NCBI GenBank assembly: GCA_020200135.1
Contig: JAIVJI010000064.1
Coordinates: 30,988-94,987, forward strand
Origin: Acidobacteriota bacterium
GTDB taxonomy: Bacteria > Acidobacteriota > Blastocatellia > Pyrinomonadales > Pyrinomonadaceae
Length of the DNA: 64,000 nucleotides
Direction: 5' to 3'
Part shown: positions 8,260 to 17,864 of the stretch, piece after piece
Layout: every line of letters begins with the position of its first letter
Numbering within the stretch: the first letter of the stretch is position 1
Notes under the pieces: generated by a model
The model's database searches: none
The model's input: the letters and a program-made list of their open reading frames with translations, nothing else
What the model was told of the DNA's origin: nothing
Position numbers and translations under genes: made by a program

Positions 8260-9459
8260 GTTTAGCGCCCGGCGGCAGCGCGTCTTGAAGCTCTCCCAGT
8301 CGGAGGCCGTGGCGTCGCGCAGTCCGTACCAGTGAACCTCGAAGTCGAAGGTGAGCGGGAGCATCTCGGCGTAGAGGCCGGGGCTTGCGGCGCGGCGGAC
8401 GGCGCTCAGGTAATCGCGGTTGGTCTTGTGCTGCGCGAGGCGCACGACGCCGCGGTCGCCCAGCTCGCAGAGCAGCGCGACGTAAGCCTTGCGTATCGCG
8501 CCGCGCAGGTCGCCCGCGAGCGCCAGCCGCTCGGCGTCGTCGAGCAGGTCGGCGACCGTCTGGTCGGCTTCGAGCCGTTCGCCCAGAACGACGCGCGCCC
8601 CGCGCCTTGGCTTGCGCGACCGGCGCCCGCGCCCGCGCCGCAGCCAGAGCAGGCGCGCCACGTACGCCAGCACCGCGAGGCAGAGCAGGAGGACGACCAC
8701 CTGCGTCGTCGTCGAGACGCGCGGGCTCGCGCCACGGCTGATGGGCCCGCCCTTCGGCAAAAGGCTCAGCACCCACTCGACGAAACGTTTGACCAGATTC
8801 TGGAGCGCGTTGCCCTGCTGCCGGCGCACCTCGCGGTCGAACACGGGCGAGCGCAGGATGGCGTTGAGCCGGCCGCGCTCGGCGTCCCTGTCGAGCGGCT
8901 CGGCAGCGCCGCCCTCGGCCTCGGCGAGCCGCGCTTCGAGCGAGCGCAGGCGCCCGGCCGCCGCGCGGAGCCCGGCCGCGTACTTCTCATACTCGTCCGC
9001 GTCCTCGGCGGCCTCGTCGAGCGCCTCGTGGAGCCAGGCGTTGTCAACGTCGATGAAGTCCGCGCCCCGGCCGACCCTCTCGCGCGGCGGCAGCGAGTCG
9101 CGGACTGCGCCGAGCACTTCGGGCGCCGTCTCCTCCAGCTCGGCCTCGACCTCCTCCAGCTCGGCCCCGGCGTCCGTGTCGGACTCTTCATCCGACTCGC
9201 CGGCCGCGGCCGCGCGCTCGTAGAGGGCCGCCAGCTCTTCGAGCGGCTCGACCGCGCCGCGCACGCGCGCGCGGTAGTCCGCGAGCGTCGAAGGGCTCCG
9301 GGCCGGCCGCGCGTCGGCGGCGGGACGAGACTGTGCGTGCTGAGCCGTCGGGAAGAAACAGGCGAGCCCCACGAAGAGGGGGAGTAAGACGGCGTGCGCG
9401 AGCCGCGAGCCGCTGGGCGCGCGTCCCGGCCGAACATTTTTACGGAGCGCGAATCTCAT
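8245..9459 (-). CDS. DUF4129 domain protein
   Basis: 404 residues: a signal-like N-terminal hydrophobic stretch (about 22-42), an acidic, partly coiled extracytoplasmic region (60-220), a membrane helix near 250-272 (VVVLLLCLAVLAYVARLLWL), a basic linker, and a C-terminal DUF4129 domain (about 300-400) with AIRKAYVALLCELGDRG and the TNRDYL and FDFEVHWYG blocks. DUF4129 proteins are found with MoxR/DUF58 and with transglutaminase-like genes; function unknown. The start ATG overlaps the preceding stop (ATGA), indicating coupling. The C-terminus runs into a heptamer hairpin. Confidence 0.85.
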   Translation of the reverse strand: MRFALRKNVRPGRAPSGSRLAHAVLLPLFVGLACFFPTAQHAQSRPAADARPARSPSTLADYRARVRGAVEPLEELAALYERAAAAGESDEESDTDAGAELEEVEAELEETAPEVLGAVRDSLPPRERVGRGADFIDVDNAWLHEALDEAAEDADEYEKYAAGLRAAAGRLRSLEARLAEAEGGAAEPLDRDAERGRLNAILRSPVFDREVRRQQGNALQNLVKRFVEWVLSLLPKGGPISRGASPRVSTTTQVVVLLLCLAVLAYVARLLWLRRGRGRRSRKPRRGARVVLGERLEADQTVADLLDDAERLALAGDLRGAIRKAYVALLCELGDRGVVRLAQHKTNRDYLSAVRRAASPGLYAEMLPLTFDFEVHWYGLRDATASDWESFKTRCRRALNKSGV

Positions 9460-10523
9460 CCGACTTCAGAGCCCGAGGACGGAGCCGGGCGGCTTCTCCG
9501 ACGCACCGTGCGGCCCTTCCTCCGGGGCGTGCGGCCCGGCGGCTGGCTCCGCGCGAATCGGCGCGGGCGCGTCCGTCCGCGTTCGGTGCGGCGGGGGGGC
9601 TCGTCGACGTAGAGCAGCGAGAGCCCCATTATCCAGACCGGCGCGAGCAGGATGGTCGAGACCTGCCCCAGCGCCGCCGAGCTGACCGTGTACCACGCCG
9701 GCAGGCGCGTCGCGTCCAGCTCCAGCGGGTTGACGCCGTTCAGGTGCGCGAACCAGCCCAGCGGCAGCAGCAGCAGTATCCCCGCCGAGCACCACGCGAA
9801 CCCCGTGAACAGGAACATCCCCATCAGCCGGCGGACGTTCCCGCGCGCCAGCCCGGCGCTGCGGCTGATGGAGTCGAAGACGCCGCGCCCCTCGACCATC
9901 AGCACCTGCGGCACGTAGGCCACGCGCCCCGCCACGAAGAAGAAGACGAAGAGTATCAGCAGCACCGAGGCCGCCGTCACCAGCAGGAAGAGGATGAGCG
10001 CGAGCCACTGCACGACCGCGGCCTGGGTCGTCGCCGCCAGGAGGCCCACCGCGAAGGCCGCCATCGTCCAGACCATCAGCCCCGAGCCGAGCGCCGCCAC
10101 CGTCGAGATGAACAGCCAGAAGAGGACGACCACCGACGCGCGGAACAGCGCCCACGCGCGCGAGCGCACGCTGCGGTAGATGAGCCGCGTCGTCACGGGC
10201 TCGCCCCAGAGCAGGTGCATCACGAGGTTGCGCGAAGCCCCGCCCATCACGGTCAACTGCGACAGCAGCCCGAAGACGTAGACGCCAAACCCGGCGGCCG
10301 CCCCCAGGAAGTAGACGACCACCCGCGCCTCGCTCGCGGCCGCCGACATCGCGCGCAGGCAGACGAGCAGCAGCACCCACCCCGCCGCCGAGACGACGAC
10401 GGGCGGCACGCTGGCGCGTATGAGTGCGCCGAAGTGCCGGCGGTAGAGCCGCACCGTGCGGTCGATGAGGTCGCCCGCGCCGAGCGGCGCCAGTTGCAGG
10501 TTTTTGACGGCGAGCGTCGCCAA
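9456..10523 (-). CDS. Multi-pass membrane protein, GPDPase-membrane-domain-like
   Basis: 355 residues, with a conserved opening LQLAPLGAGDLIDRTVRLYRRHF-like amphipathic segment, then about six to seven hydrophobic helices between residues 37 and 300, and a very basic C-terminal tail (last 45 residues, rich in R and P). The pattern resembles the membrane domain found in front of glycerophosphodiester phosphodiesterases, but no phosphodiesterase domain is present. It is the first gene of the operon and probably a scaffold or channel for the DUF4129/DUF4350 proteins. Its stop overlaps the next start by 4 bp. Assignment to a named family is tentative. Confidence 0.7.
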   Translation of the reverse strand: MATLAVKNLQLAPLGAGDLIDRTVRLYRRHFGALIRASVPPVVVSAAGWVLLLVCLRAMSAAASEARVVVYFLGAAAGFGVYVFGLLSQLTVMGGASRNLVMHLLWGEPVTTRLIYRSVRSRAWALFRASVVVLFWLFISTVAALGSGLMVWTMAAFAVGLLAATTQAAVVQWLALILFLLVTAASVLLILFVFFFVAGRVAYVPQVLMVEGRGVFDSISRSAGLARGNVRRLMGMFLFTGFAWCSAGILLLLPLGWFAHLNGVNPLELDATRLPAWYTVSSAALGQVSTILLAPVWIMGLSLLYVDEPPRRTERGRTRPRRFARSQPPGRTPRRKGRTVRRRSRPAPSSGSEVG

Positions 10524-10883
10524 GATTCTTCGCTTCCGCGACCCGAAACATTTAAGCCGTGGTGATTTGCGCGGCGGATTGTAGCACAGCGCCGCGGCGG
10601 CACACTTAGGCGCATCTGTGGCGAAACTTATTCAAAAATTTGAAGTCGCCTTCAAAAATTCGGTTTTTAGTTTCGGCGGCATCGCGGCCGGTGCCCGCGC
10701 GGCCACCTCCGGCAAACGCTTAAGTCCTGTATTTTTTGACTTAGTGTACAAAACCGAGAATACGGGACAAGGTGGCCTTCGAGTTGCTTTAATCCGGCAC
10801 AGGTAATCCTGTACAGCAATGTGCCTTCTGATCAAACACCAGAAACATCTAGAAGGTTAAACACAACGAAAGGAATAGTTAGC
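10524..10883. other. Divergent regulatory region of operon and TonB receptor
   Basis: A 360-bp gene-free stretch, more AT-rich than its surroundings. It contains two direct copies of ttcaaaaatt at 10631-10640 and 10651-10660, 20 bp apart, the first forming the palindrome ttcaaaaatttgaa, which is a possible operator. A weak promoter for the receptor may be TTGACT (about 10736-10741), 16-17 bp before GAATAC/AATACG. The purine-rich cgaaaggaatag at 10867-10878 is the receptor's ribosome binding site. A small open frame at 10618-10806 has no protein-like character. Confidence 0.4.
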
Positions 10884-13800
10884 ATGAGAAATCCGATACG
10901 GTTCGTGACCGTGATGCTGACGCTGGCGATCTCGCTCTTCGGGGCGATGAGCGCGGCGGCGCAGAACTCCACGACGGGATCGATTGAGGGGACTGTCGTC
11001 GACGTCAACGGCGCGGCGGTTCCGGGCGTGACCGTCACGGCCACCAGCCCGAACCTTATCCGCCCGCAGACGGCGGTCACCAACGAGGATGGCATCTACC
11101 GCCTCGGCAACCTCCCGCCGGGGCGCTACTCGGTGACGATTGAGTCCGACAAGGGCTTCGCCAGGTTCGAGCAGACGAACGTCGAGGTCAACCTGTCGAG
11201 GACCTCGACCGTCGCCGTCACGCTCCGCCCGGCGGGCGCGACCGAGACCGTCGAAGTGACGGCCAGCTCCGGCGCCGCCATCGACGTCACCCAGAACACG
11301 ACGGGGACGAACGTCTCCACCGAGCAGTTCTCGAACTTCCCGACGCAGCGCACCGTCCAGTCGCTCTACACCATCGCGCCGACGGTCTCGCGCTCGGGCC
11401 TGCGCGACTCCTCGGGCCGCGACCGCGACCCGTCGGTCGCCGGCTCGTCCGGCCCCGAGAACAACTACATCCTCGACGGCATCACCGTCAGCGACCCGGC
11501 CTTCGGCGGCTCGGGCGCCAACCTGCCGTTCGAGTTCGTCCAGGAGGTCGAGATCAAGACCGGCGCCTTCAGCGCCGAGTACGGCAAGTCGACCGGCGGC
11601 ATCTTCAACGTCATCACCAAGTCGGGCGGCAACGAGTTCCGCGGCGACCTCTTCGGCTACGTGACGACCAAGAGCATGGTGCGTGAGGTCGAGCAGTTCT
11701 CCTTCACGGGCTCGGCCCCGAGCGGCTTCTCCGAGCTCGACGCCGGCTTCGACCTCGGCGGCCCGATCGTCAAGAACAAGCTCTGGTTCTTCGGCGCGTT
11801 CAACCCGCAGCAGCGCAAGAACTTCTTCCTGACCCAGACCTTCCGCGACGAGGTCGAGAACAAGGTCACGACGCCCTTCTACTCGGGCAAGGTGACGTGG
11901 GGCATCAACCAGAACCACACGATGACCTTCTCGACCTTCGGCGACTTCTCGAAGGAGCAGGGCTTCCTCTACGGCAGCGCCAACCTCGGGGTCTCCGGCT
12001 TCGGCAACGACCCGGCGAGCTTCCGCGGCGAAATCCAGCGCGGCGGCCACAACTACACGACCCGCCTGAACTCGGTCTTCTCGCCGAACTTCATCGGCGA
12101 GTTCGCCTTCGGCCTGCACCTCCAGAGGCTGAACGCCCTCCCCGAGGACCCGGTCGACCCGCTCATCACCGACAACTTCGCGGTGCTGAACGGCGCCGGC
12201 ACGGCCGTGGCGGCGGTGACAAACACCAACGTCCAGGACATCCGCTGCGACGACGTTGACAACAACCCCGTGACGCCCTGCGTCAACCGCAGCTACGGCT
12301 TCGTCAGCTTCGTCAACTCGCCGGGCGGCTCGCTCCAGCGCAGCTTCGTCCAGCAAGGTTTCGGCCTCTTCACCACGCAGAACCGCGACCGCCTGGAGTT
12401 CCTCGGCCGCTTGCAGAACATCTTCGGCAAGCACACGCTCAAGTACGGTTTCGAGTTCAACCGGAACATGTACGAGATCGACACCCGCTCGACCGGCCCC
12501 GAGCGCACCTTCGCCAACTCGCAGGGTCTGCCCTTCGCGGGCGGCTTCACCGACACCAACCAGGTCAGCGGCTACCGCGTGACCAACAGCTTCGGCGTCT
12601 GCACGACCCGCGGCACGACCATCGTCTGCCCGAGCGCGGCGGCCACGAACCGCGCGGCGCTCATCGCCGCCAGCGCCGGCTACACCGGCGCGATCACGGG
12701 CGCGATCACGCTGGCCGAGGCTCAGAACAACCCGTTCCTCGTCCTGAACTCGACCCGCATCCGCGACTTCAAGAACATCGCCGACACCTACACGGATGTC
12801 GAGAGCTTCTACGTCCAGGACGAGTTCAAGGCGACGCGCAACCTCCAGTTGACGTTCGGCCTGCGCTGGGACTACCAGCAGGCGTACGGCCAGAACGACG
12901 TCTCCTACCTGAAGCTCAACGACTTCATCGCCAACCTCCAGCCGCGCCTCGGCATTAGCTGGGATTTCACCGGGACGGGGCGCGGCAAGGTCTTCGCCAA
13001 CTTCGCGCGCTTCGTCGAGGCGCCGATCCCGCTCGACGTCAACGTCCGCGCGGGCTCCGAGGACAGCCAGACCGACAAGAACTTCAACGTCAGCAACTAC
13101 GGCGGGCTCGCCGCCGGCTCGTTCATCGTCCCCGGCCGCACCATCGCCAACCTCGGCGCGCACCCGACCCCGATCGACCCGGGCCTCAGCCCGCAGACGG
13201 TCGAGGACTACACGGCCGGCATCGAGTACGAGCCCATCAAGGACCTCGCGCTCGGCTTCCGCGGCGTCTACCGCCGCCAGGACAACGTCATCGAGGACGG
13301 GTCGTTCAACCAGGGCGTTGACTACTTCCTGTTCAACCCCGGCCGCCGCGTCTCACAGGACGTGACGACCGAGGACCTGGCCTGCGTCCAGTTCAACGCC
13401 TGCTTCGGCCCGGCGCGCCGCTACTACCGCGCGCTCGAGTTCACGGCGCAGAAGCGTTTCACGAACAACTACCAGTTCATCGCTTCCTACGTCTACTCCA
13501 GCCTGATCGGCAACTACGAGGGCCTGTTCCGCAACGACAACGGTCAGAGCGACCCGAACATCACCTCGCTGTTCGACCTGGTCAGCCTGCTCAACGGGCT
13601 CTACGGCCGCCTGCCGAACGACCGCCCGCACCAGTTCAAGTTTGACGGCAGCTACCGCACGCCGTTCAAGCTGATGCTCAGCGGCTCGTTCCGCGCGCAG
13701 TCGGGCATCCCCTTCAACGCGCTGATCCCCGACGTCGACTACGGCGACAACGAGGGCTTCGGCGCGCCGCGCGGCACGGCCATCGTCCCCGCGACCGCGC

Positions 13801-14099
13801 CGGCGCCGGCCGGCTTCCCGAACGTCGTGGACAGCATCGGCAGCAACCGCACGCCGACGACCTGGAACCTCGACCTCGGCGCCTACTACCCGATCAACTT
13901 CGGCGAGGAGCGCCAGCTCCGGTTCCAGCTCGACTGGTTCAACGTCTTCAACAACCAGCGCGCCATCCGCCTCGACGAGACCTTCTCGATCACCAGCGGC
14001 GTCAACGGCGTGCCCGACGTCCCGAACCCGTTCTTCGGCTCGGGCAGGATCTTCCAGTTCCCGTCGGCTCTCCGGCTGGGCGCGAAGTTCTCGTTCTAG
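10884..14099 (+). CDS. TonB-dependent receptor, Oar-like, with carboxypeptidase-regulatory-like domain
   Basis: 1071 residues. Signal peptide 1-27 ending in AAAQ, then a carboxypeptidase-regulatory-like beta-sandwich (about 28-110: STTGSIEGTVVDVNGAAVPG, DGIYRLGNLPPGRYSV), a plug domain with YILDGITVSD and FSAEYGKSTGGIFNVITKSGGNEF, and a long outer-membrane beta barrel ending in LRLGAKFSF with the usual terminal Phe. Oar-type receptors are abundant in Acidobacteriota and import or bind large substrates or surface ligands; the substrate is unknown. The ATG at 10884 has an AAAGGA site 9 nt upstream and gives a clean signal peptide. A rho-independent terminator follows. Confidence 0.92.
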   Translation: MRNPIRFVTVMLTLAISLFGAMSAAAQNSTTGSIEGTVVDVNGAAVPGVTVTATSPNLIRPQTAVTNEDGIYRLGNLPPGRYSVTIESDKGFARFEQTNVEVNLSRTSTVAVTLRPAGATETVEVTASSGAAIDVTQNTTGTNVSTEQFSNFPTQRTVQSLYTIAPTVSRSGLRDSSGRDRDPSVAGSSGPENNYILDGITVSDPAFGGSGANLPFEFVQEVEIKTGAFSAEYGKSTGGIFNVITKSGGNEFRGDLFGYVTTKSMVREVEQFSFTGSAPSGFSELDAGFDLGGPIVKNKLWFFGAFNPQQRKNFFLTQTFRDEVENKVTTPFYSGKVTWGINQNHTMTFSTFGDFSKEQGFLYGSANLGVSGFGNDPASFRGEIQRGGHNYTTRLNSVFSPNFIGEFAFGLHLQRLNALPEDPVDPLITDNFAVLNGAGTAVAAVTNTNVQDIRCDDVDNNPVTPCVNRSYGFVSFVNSPGGSLQRSFVQQGFGLFTTQNRDRLEFLGRLQNIFGKHTLKYGFEFNRNMYEIDTRSTGPERTFANSQGLPFAGGFTDTNQVSGYRVTNSFGVCTTRGTTIVCPSAAATNRAALIAASAGYTGAITGAITLAEAQNNPFLVLNSTRIRDFKNIADTYTDVESFYVQDEFKATRNLQLTFGLRWDYQQAYGQNDVSYLKLNDFIANLQPRLGISWDFTGTGRGKVFANFARFVEAPIPLDVNVRAGSEDSQTDKNFNVSNYGGLAAGSFIVPGRTIANLGAHPTPIDPGLSPQTVEDYTAGIEYEPIKDLALGFRGVYRRQDNVIEDGSFNQGVDYFLFNPGRRVSQDVTTEDLACVQFNACFGPARRYYRALEFTAQKRFTNNYQFIASYVYSSLIGNYEGLFRNDNGQSDPNITSLFDLVSLLNGLYGRLPNDRPHQFKFDGSYRTPFKLMLSGSFRAQSGIPFNALIPDVDYGDNEGFGAPRGTAIVPATAPAPAGFPNVVDSIGSNRTPTTWNLDLGAYYPINFGEERQLRFQLDWFNVFNNQRAIRLDETFSITSGVNGVPDVPNPFFGSGRIFQFPSALRLGAKFSF

Positions 14100-14147
14100 T
14101 TTGTTCCGCCGCCGTCCCCCCGCGCGGGGGGACGACGAGTTTCGCGG

Positions 14148-14187
14148 GGAGGGGTGCAAAACTCTTGCACCCCTCCTAATTTTTTTC
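14148..14187 (+). terminator. Rho-independent terminator of TonB receptor gene
   Basis: A perfect 12-bp stem (14148-14159 with 14165-14176), 5-nt loop, followed by taattttttt. It lies 48 bp after the receptor stop codon. A shorter GC-rich hairpin (about 14115-14131) precedes it. Confidence 0.9.
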
Positions 14188-14269
14188 TGATATCCTGTCC
14201 CCCGCCGTTTTCCCCGGACAAACTAGCAGTAGACCCGGACCCCGCCTGGTCGCCTTCGGAGGAGCCGGA

Positions 14270-15358
14270 ATGTCCTCGAACCCCTCAAAACTTACGGCGC
14301 GCCGCCCGCTTGCCGCGCGCGCACTCCGCCCGGCCGCGCGCGCCCTGCTCGCGCTGCTCGCGCCCCTCGTCTGCGTGCCGGCGTCCGCGCTCGCGCAGTC
14401 GGGCGGCGGCATCGACACCATGGGCACGGGCGGCAGCCACGTCATACAGGGCCGCGTCTTCCTCCCCTCGGGGCGCATCTCGGACGCGCGCACGCGCGTG
14501 CTGCTGGAGAGCACACACTCGGGCACGCTCTCGGTGCTGACCGACCCGAACGGCGCCTTCCGCTTCACCTCGCTGATGTCCGGCTCCTACACCGTCGTCG
14601 TCGAGGGCACCGAGCAGTACGAGGCGGCGCGCGAGTCGGTCTACCTCGATCAGACGACGGGCCGCACCGTCAGGGAGGCGCCGCGCGTCGCCACCGTCTA
14701 CCTCAACCTCCGCCCCAAGCGCGCCGCCGGCACGGGCGAGTCGCGCCCGCCCGGCGTGCTGGACGCGTCGCTGGCCGATGCGCCCAAGGCCGCCGTGGAG
14801 CTTTACCACAAGGCGGTCGAGGCGGCGCGCAAGAAGGAGAACGAGCGCGCCGCCGAGCTGCTCAGGGGCGCGCTGGAGTTCCACCCGAACTTCCGCCTGG
14901 CGCTGAGCGACCTCGGCGCGCTCTACCTGAAGATGAAGCAGCCGGAGAGGGCGGCCGGGCCGCTGCGCGCCGCGCTCAAGCTCGCGCCCGACGACTTCCC
15001 GACGCTCCTCAACTACGGCATCGCGCTCTACGACCGGAAGGAGTTCGCAGAGGCCGAGGCGCAGTTCCGCAAGGCCGTGGGGCGGAACACGTCGTCGCCG
15101 ACGGCGCACTTCTACCTCGGCGTCATCCTGCTCAAGCGGCGCGAGACGGACGAGGCCGAGAAGGAGCTGCGCGCGGCGGTCGCGTCGGGCGGCGGCCAGA
15201 TCGCCGTCGCGCACTACTACCTCGGCGGCATCTACTGGGGGCGGCAGGACTACAAGCGCGCGGCCGACGAGCTGGAGACTTACCTGCGCCTCGCGCCCGA
15301 CGCGCCCGAGGCCGCGCGCGTCCGCTCGACGGTCAGGGAGCTGCGCGCCAGGCAGTGA
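14270..15358 (+). CDS. Secreted TPR protein with carboxypeptidase-regulatory-like domain
   Basis: 362 residues. A long basic N-terminal region with a hydrophobic core (about 17-42, ending SALAQ) is a signal peptide. Residues 60-150 form a carboxypeptidase-regulatory-like fold (HVIQGRVFLPSGRISDARTR, DPNGAFRFTSLMSGSYTVVVEG). From about 175 to the end there are four to five tetratricopeptide repeats (AVELYHKAVEAARKKENERA, FRLALSDLGALYLKMKQPERA, FPTLLNYGIALYDRKEFAEA, PTAHFYLGVILLKRRETDEA). Such proteins act as periplasmic or outer-membrane adaptors. It sits between two Oar-like receptor loci carrying the same N-terminal fold and may assist them; that is inference from context. Confidence 0.85.
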   Translation: MSSNPSKLTARRPLAARALRPAARALLALLAPLVCVPASALAQSGGGIDTMGTGGSHVIQGRVFLPSGRISDARTRVLLESTHSGTLSVLTDPNGAFRFTSLMSGSYTVVVEGTEQYEAARESVYLDQTTGRTVREAPRVATVYLNLRPKRAAGTGESRPPGVLDASLADAPKAAVELYHKAVEAARKKENERAAELLRGALEFHPNFRLALSDLGALYLKMKQPERAAGPLRAALKLAPDDFPTLLNYGIALYDRKEFAEAEAQFRKAVGRNTSSPTAHFYLGVILLKRRETDEAEKELRAAVASGGGQIAVAHYYLGGIYWGRQDYKRAADELETYLRLAPDAPEAARVRSTVRELRARQ

Positions 15359-15396
15359 CGGCGCGGCGCGTTTGAAAACATAGCGGTTGCAAACGG

Positions 15397-15433
15397 AAAG
15401 CGGGCGGGGACTTCAGAAGTCCCCGCCCGCTTT
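15397..15433. terminator. Bidirectional terminator between convergent genes
   Basis: 18-bp perfect inverted repeat (15397-15414 with 15416-15433) flanked by A and T runs on the respective sides. It lies between the TPR gene and the VWFA gene stops and can serve both strands. Confidence 0.88.
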
Positions 15434-15486
15434 TGTCACGCCCGCGCGCCGCGTCTAAGACGGCGCGCGTCCCGCCCCGCCCGGAG

Positions 15487-17676
15487 CTACTCAACGACGA
15501 AGTCGGCGCGGCGCTCGATGTCGATCTTCCCCTTCTTGTCCTTGTCCTGCACGAAGAAGATGATCGAGTAGCGCCCGCGCCGGGGCGGCACCTTGAGGCG
15601 CGTGCCCTGCGGCGCGACCGTCTGCCCGGCCGGCGGCGGCGCGATCGCGAGCGGGCTCTCCATCATCACCGTCCCCTTCGCGTCGACGAGCCGCACGCGC
15701 TGCGTCACGTCGTTCGGGTCCTTCGGCGCGTTGTAGAGCACGTAGCGGATGTCTATCTCGGAGTTCGGCTTGAAGGCGTTGGCGCCGCTGAACTCGGTCT
15801 TCCCGGCCTCGGAGAGCAGCAGGCTGCTCGCGGAGACGGCCTTGCGGTCGGCGAGGTTGGGCACCTCGAAGAACTGGTAGGACGAGCCGACGGCGCCGCT
15901 CGTCTTCTCGCGCATGACGACCCGCACCTGGTACTGGCCGGGCGCGAACGTCATCGGCTGCGGCACGAAGGTGAACCCCGAGGCCGCCAGCTTCTGCCGC
16001 TCCTCCGGCTTCGACAGGTCGAAGGCGAAGCTGCGCTTGACGCCGCCCTCGGGCTCGTCCTTGCCTGCGGCGAAGACCGCCGCGACCAGCTCGTAGGCGG
16101 CCGTCTGGTCGGCCGAGCCCTCGGCCGGGAGGCTCAGGTAGTTGCGCCCGACGTGGAAGCCGAGCTGGACGGACTGGCCGCCGCCCGCCGGGACGACGCG
16201 CGCCACGACCTCGACGGGCAGGTCGAGCACCGGCACCGGCGACAACAGCGCCGCCGCCAGCTCCGCGCCCGTCCCGCGCACGGTCTCCTGGTTGACCGCC
16301 AGGTAGCCGCGCCGCGTGCGCACGATGAGGTCGGGCTTGCCCTTCACGGTCACGGCGAGGCGGTGGAACTTGTTGTCGAGCGCCGCGGGGCGGAAGCCGA
16401 CGACGTAGTAGGAGCTGGAGTCCTCGACGGCGCGGTCTAAGCCCCCCGTGATGTCGTTGGTGTTGGCGATGACGGAGCCGCCCGTGCCGTAGGCGACCAT
16501 CCGCGCCGCGCTCAGCTTCTCGAACTCACTCATCGTGGCGCTGCCCGCGAGGTTATTCGCGAGAATGTCCACGCCGGTCAACTGCTCGGAGGCCTGCGAC
16601 GAGGTGGTGCGCAGGCCGCCGGCGTCGAGCGCGTAGACGCTGATGCCGCCGCGGCGCGCCTGCTCGATGAGCTGGTTCATCTGGTTGGTCTGGTCCTCGG
16701 TCGTGCCGCCGAGCGTGACGAACGACTCGGAGAGCAGCAGCACGACCTTGCGGCCGGGCAGGTCGGCCATGCCCTTGAAGAGGCTCGAGAGCGCGAGCGC
16801 GGTGTTGCGCGTGTCGGCGGCGATCTCCTGGACGCGCGTCTGCGCCGCGTTGCGGACGCGCGCGCGCATCAGCCCGGCCTCGGACGCGCCCGTCCCCTCG
16901 TCGTCACCGCCCGCCGAGCCGATGGGCGTCATCCCGCCGCCGCCGACGCGGCCATTGTCGGCGAGGGTCCCGGAGCTGCCCTGGTTGGCGAGGCTGGAGG
17001 CCGAGGCGCGCCGCGCCACCGCCTCCAGCACCGTCCGGTCGCCGGCGTTGATGCGCTGCGCTTCCTGGTAGGTCATGTCGATCTGGCCGCGCGCCATCTG
17101 GGTGCGGTTGGTCGGCGCGGTCAGGCGGTTGATGGCGGCGAGGAGCCGCTGCTTGTCGTTGGTGAACTGCTGCGAGGTGCCCATCCGCCCGCCGACGGAG
17201 ATGACGGCGGCCATGTCGGACGGGCCGAGCCTGTTGTTGACGTAGTCGGTGAGCGCCTTGCGCGTGCGGATGAAGTTGTCGTTCGTCATCGTCGTGTCGT
17301 CGACGACGAGCGCGATGTGGCGGCCCGGGTAGGGCCTGAGCAGGGTTGAACGCTGTGCGGCGTCGGCGTCGGGCTGGCCGCCCGTGCCCGCCGGCCGGCT
17401 CAGCCGCGAGCCCTCGATGGCGGCGAAGTAGTCGATGGCGACCGGCTGCTTCTCGTCGAGCACCTGGAAGTCCGAGGCCGTCAGCCCCGTGACGCGCCGC
17501 CCCGACTTGTCCGTCACGATGACGTCGACGTGGACGGCGGACGCGCCGATGCGGACGGTCTCCTCCTGCCCGGCCGCGTCCGGCGGCGGCTGCTGAGGAG
17601 GCGGCTGTTGCCGGGCGCTTAGGGCCGGGGCGATGAAGACGAGCGCGAGTAGTGTCGCAAGGATTCTTTTACGCAT
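15487..17676 (-). CDS. VWFA-related domain secreted protein, acidobacterial type
   Basis: 729 residues. Signal peptide 1-21 (ALSA), Pro/Gln-rich linker, then VHVDVIVTDKSGRRVTGL and FQVLDEKQPVAIDYF, the opening typical of the acidobacterial VWFA-related family (TIGR03436 type). A von Willebrand A-like domain follows with HIALVVDDTTMTNDNF (MIDAS-like D.T.T) and a long insertion rich in S, G and A (about 225-270). The C-terminal half is beta-rich. The VWA fold is a metal-dependent adhesion/protein-binding module; the exact ligand is unknown. The start is supported by a good AGAGGT site. It may interact with the receptor-rich cell surface encoded around it. Confidence 0.88.
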   Translation of the reverse strand: MRKRILATLLALVFIAPALSARQQPPPQQPPPDAAGQEETVRIGASAVHVDVIVTDKSGRRVTGLTASDFQVLDEKQPVAIDYFAAIEGSRLSRPAGTGGQPDADAAQRSTLLRPYPGRHIALVVDDTTMTNDNFIRTRKALTDYVNNRLGPSDMAAVISVGGRMGTSQQFTNDKQRLLAAINRLTAPTNRTQMARGQIDMTYQEAQRINAGDRTVLEAVARRASASSLANQGSSGTLADNGRVGGGGMTPIGSAGGDDEGTGASEAGLMRARVRNAAQTRVQEIAADTRNTALALSSLFKGMADLPGRKVVLLLSESFVTLGGTTEDQTNQMNQLIEQARRGGISVYALDAGGLRTTSSQASEQLTGVDILANNLAGSATMSEFEKLSAARMVAYGTGGSVIANTNDITGGLDRAVEDSSSYYVVGFRPAALDNKFHRLAVTVKGKPDLIVRTRRGYLAVNQETVRGTGAELAAALLSPVPVLDLPVEVVARVVPAGGGQSVQLGFHVGRNYLSLPAEGSADQTAAYELVAAVFAAGKDEPEGGVKRSFAFDLSKPEERQKLAASGFTFVPQPMTFAPGQYQVRVVMREKTSGAVGSSYQFFEVPNLADRKAVSASSLLLSEAGKTEFSGANAFKPNSEIDIRYVLYNAPKDPNDVTQRVRLVDAKGTVMMESPLAIAPPPAGQTVAPQGTRLKVPPRRGRYSIIFFVQDKDKKGKIDIERRADFVVE

Positions 17677-17773
17677 GATTACCTCTCTGAGGCCGGGTGT
17701 CGTCTCGGGCTTAGGTTGCGCGCGGCCCGGCGGGGGACGTGTCGGGTCGGGGCTCGGCGGGACGGATTATACG

Positions 17774-17809
17774 AAAAAAAGAGGGGGAGAGCACGGCGGC
17801 TCTCCCCCT
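17774..17809 (-). terminator. Rho-independent terminator of downstream TonB receptor
   Basis: On the minus strand an 11-bp stem (17782-17792 with 17799-17809) is followed by a run of seven T (A7 on the plus strand at 17774-17780). It lies about 55 bp after the stop of the minus-strand receptor gene. A second, very GC-rich inverted repeat (about 17820-17850) precedes it. Confidence 0.85.
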
Positions 17810-17864
17810 TTGAAGCAAGACCCGGCGCCGCCGGGTGGGCGGCGCCGGGCGGCCCGGGGGCCGT

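Noticed and set aside
6684-8288. 534-residue plus-strand frame over DUF4350
   Set aside because: Low-complexity translation and it crosses two repeat hairpins; shadow.
10618-10806. 62-residue frame between divergent genes
   Set aside because: No homology-like pattern and it covers the direct repeats and the likely promoter of the receptor.
10857-13163. 768-residue open frame antisense to the first TonB receptor
   Set aside because: Low-complexity Arg/Val/Glu/Ala translation, no motifs; typical shadow of a GC-rich gene. Same for 46304-48400, 58979-61687, 17835-19631 and 19884-21668.
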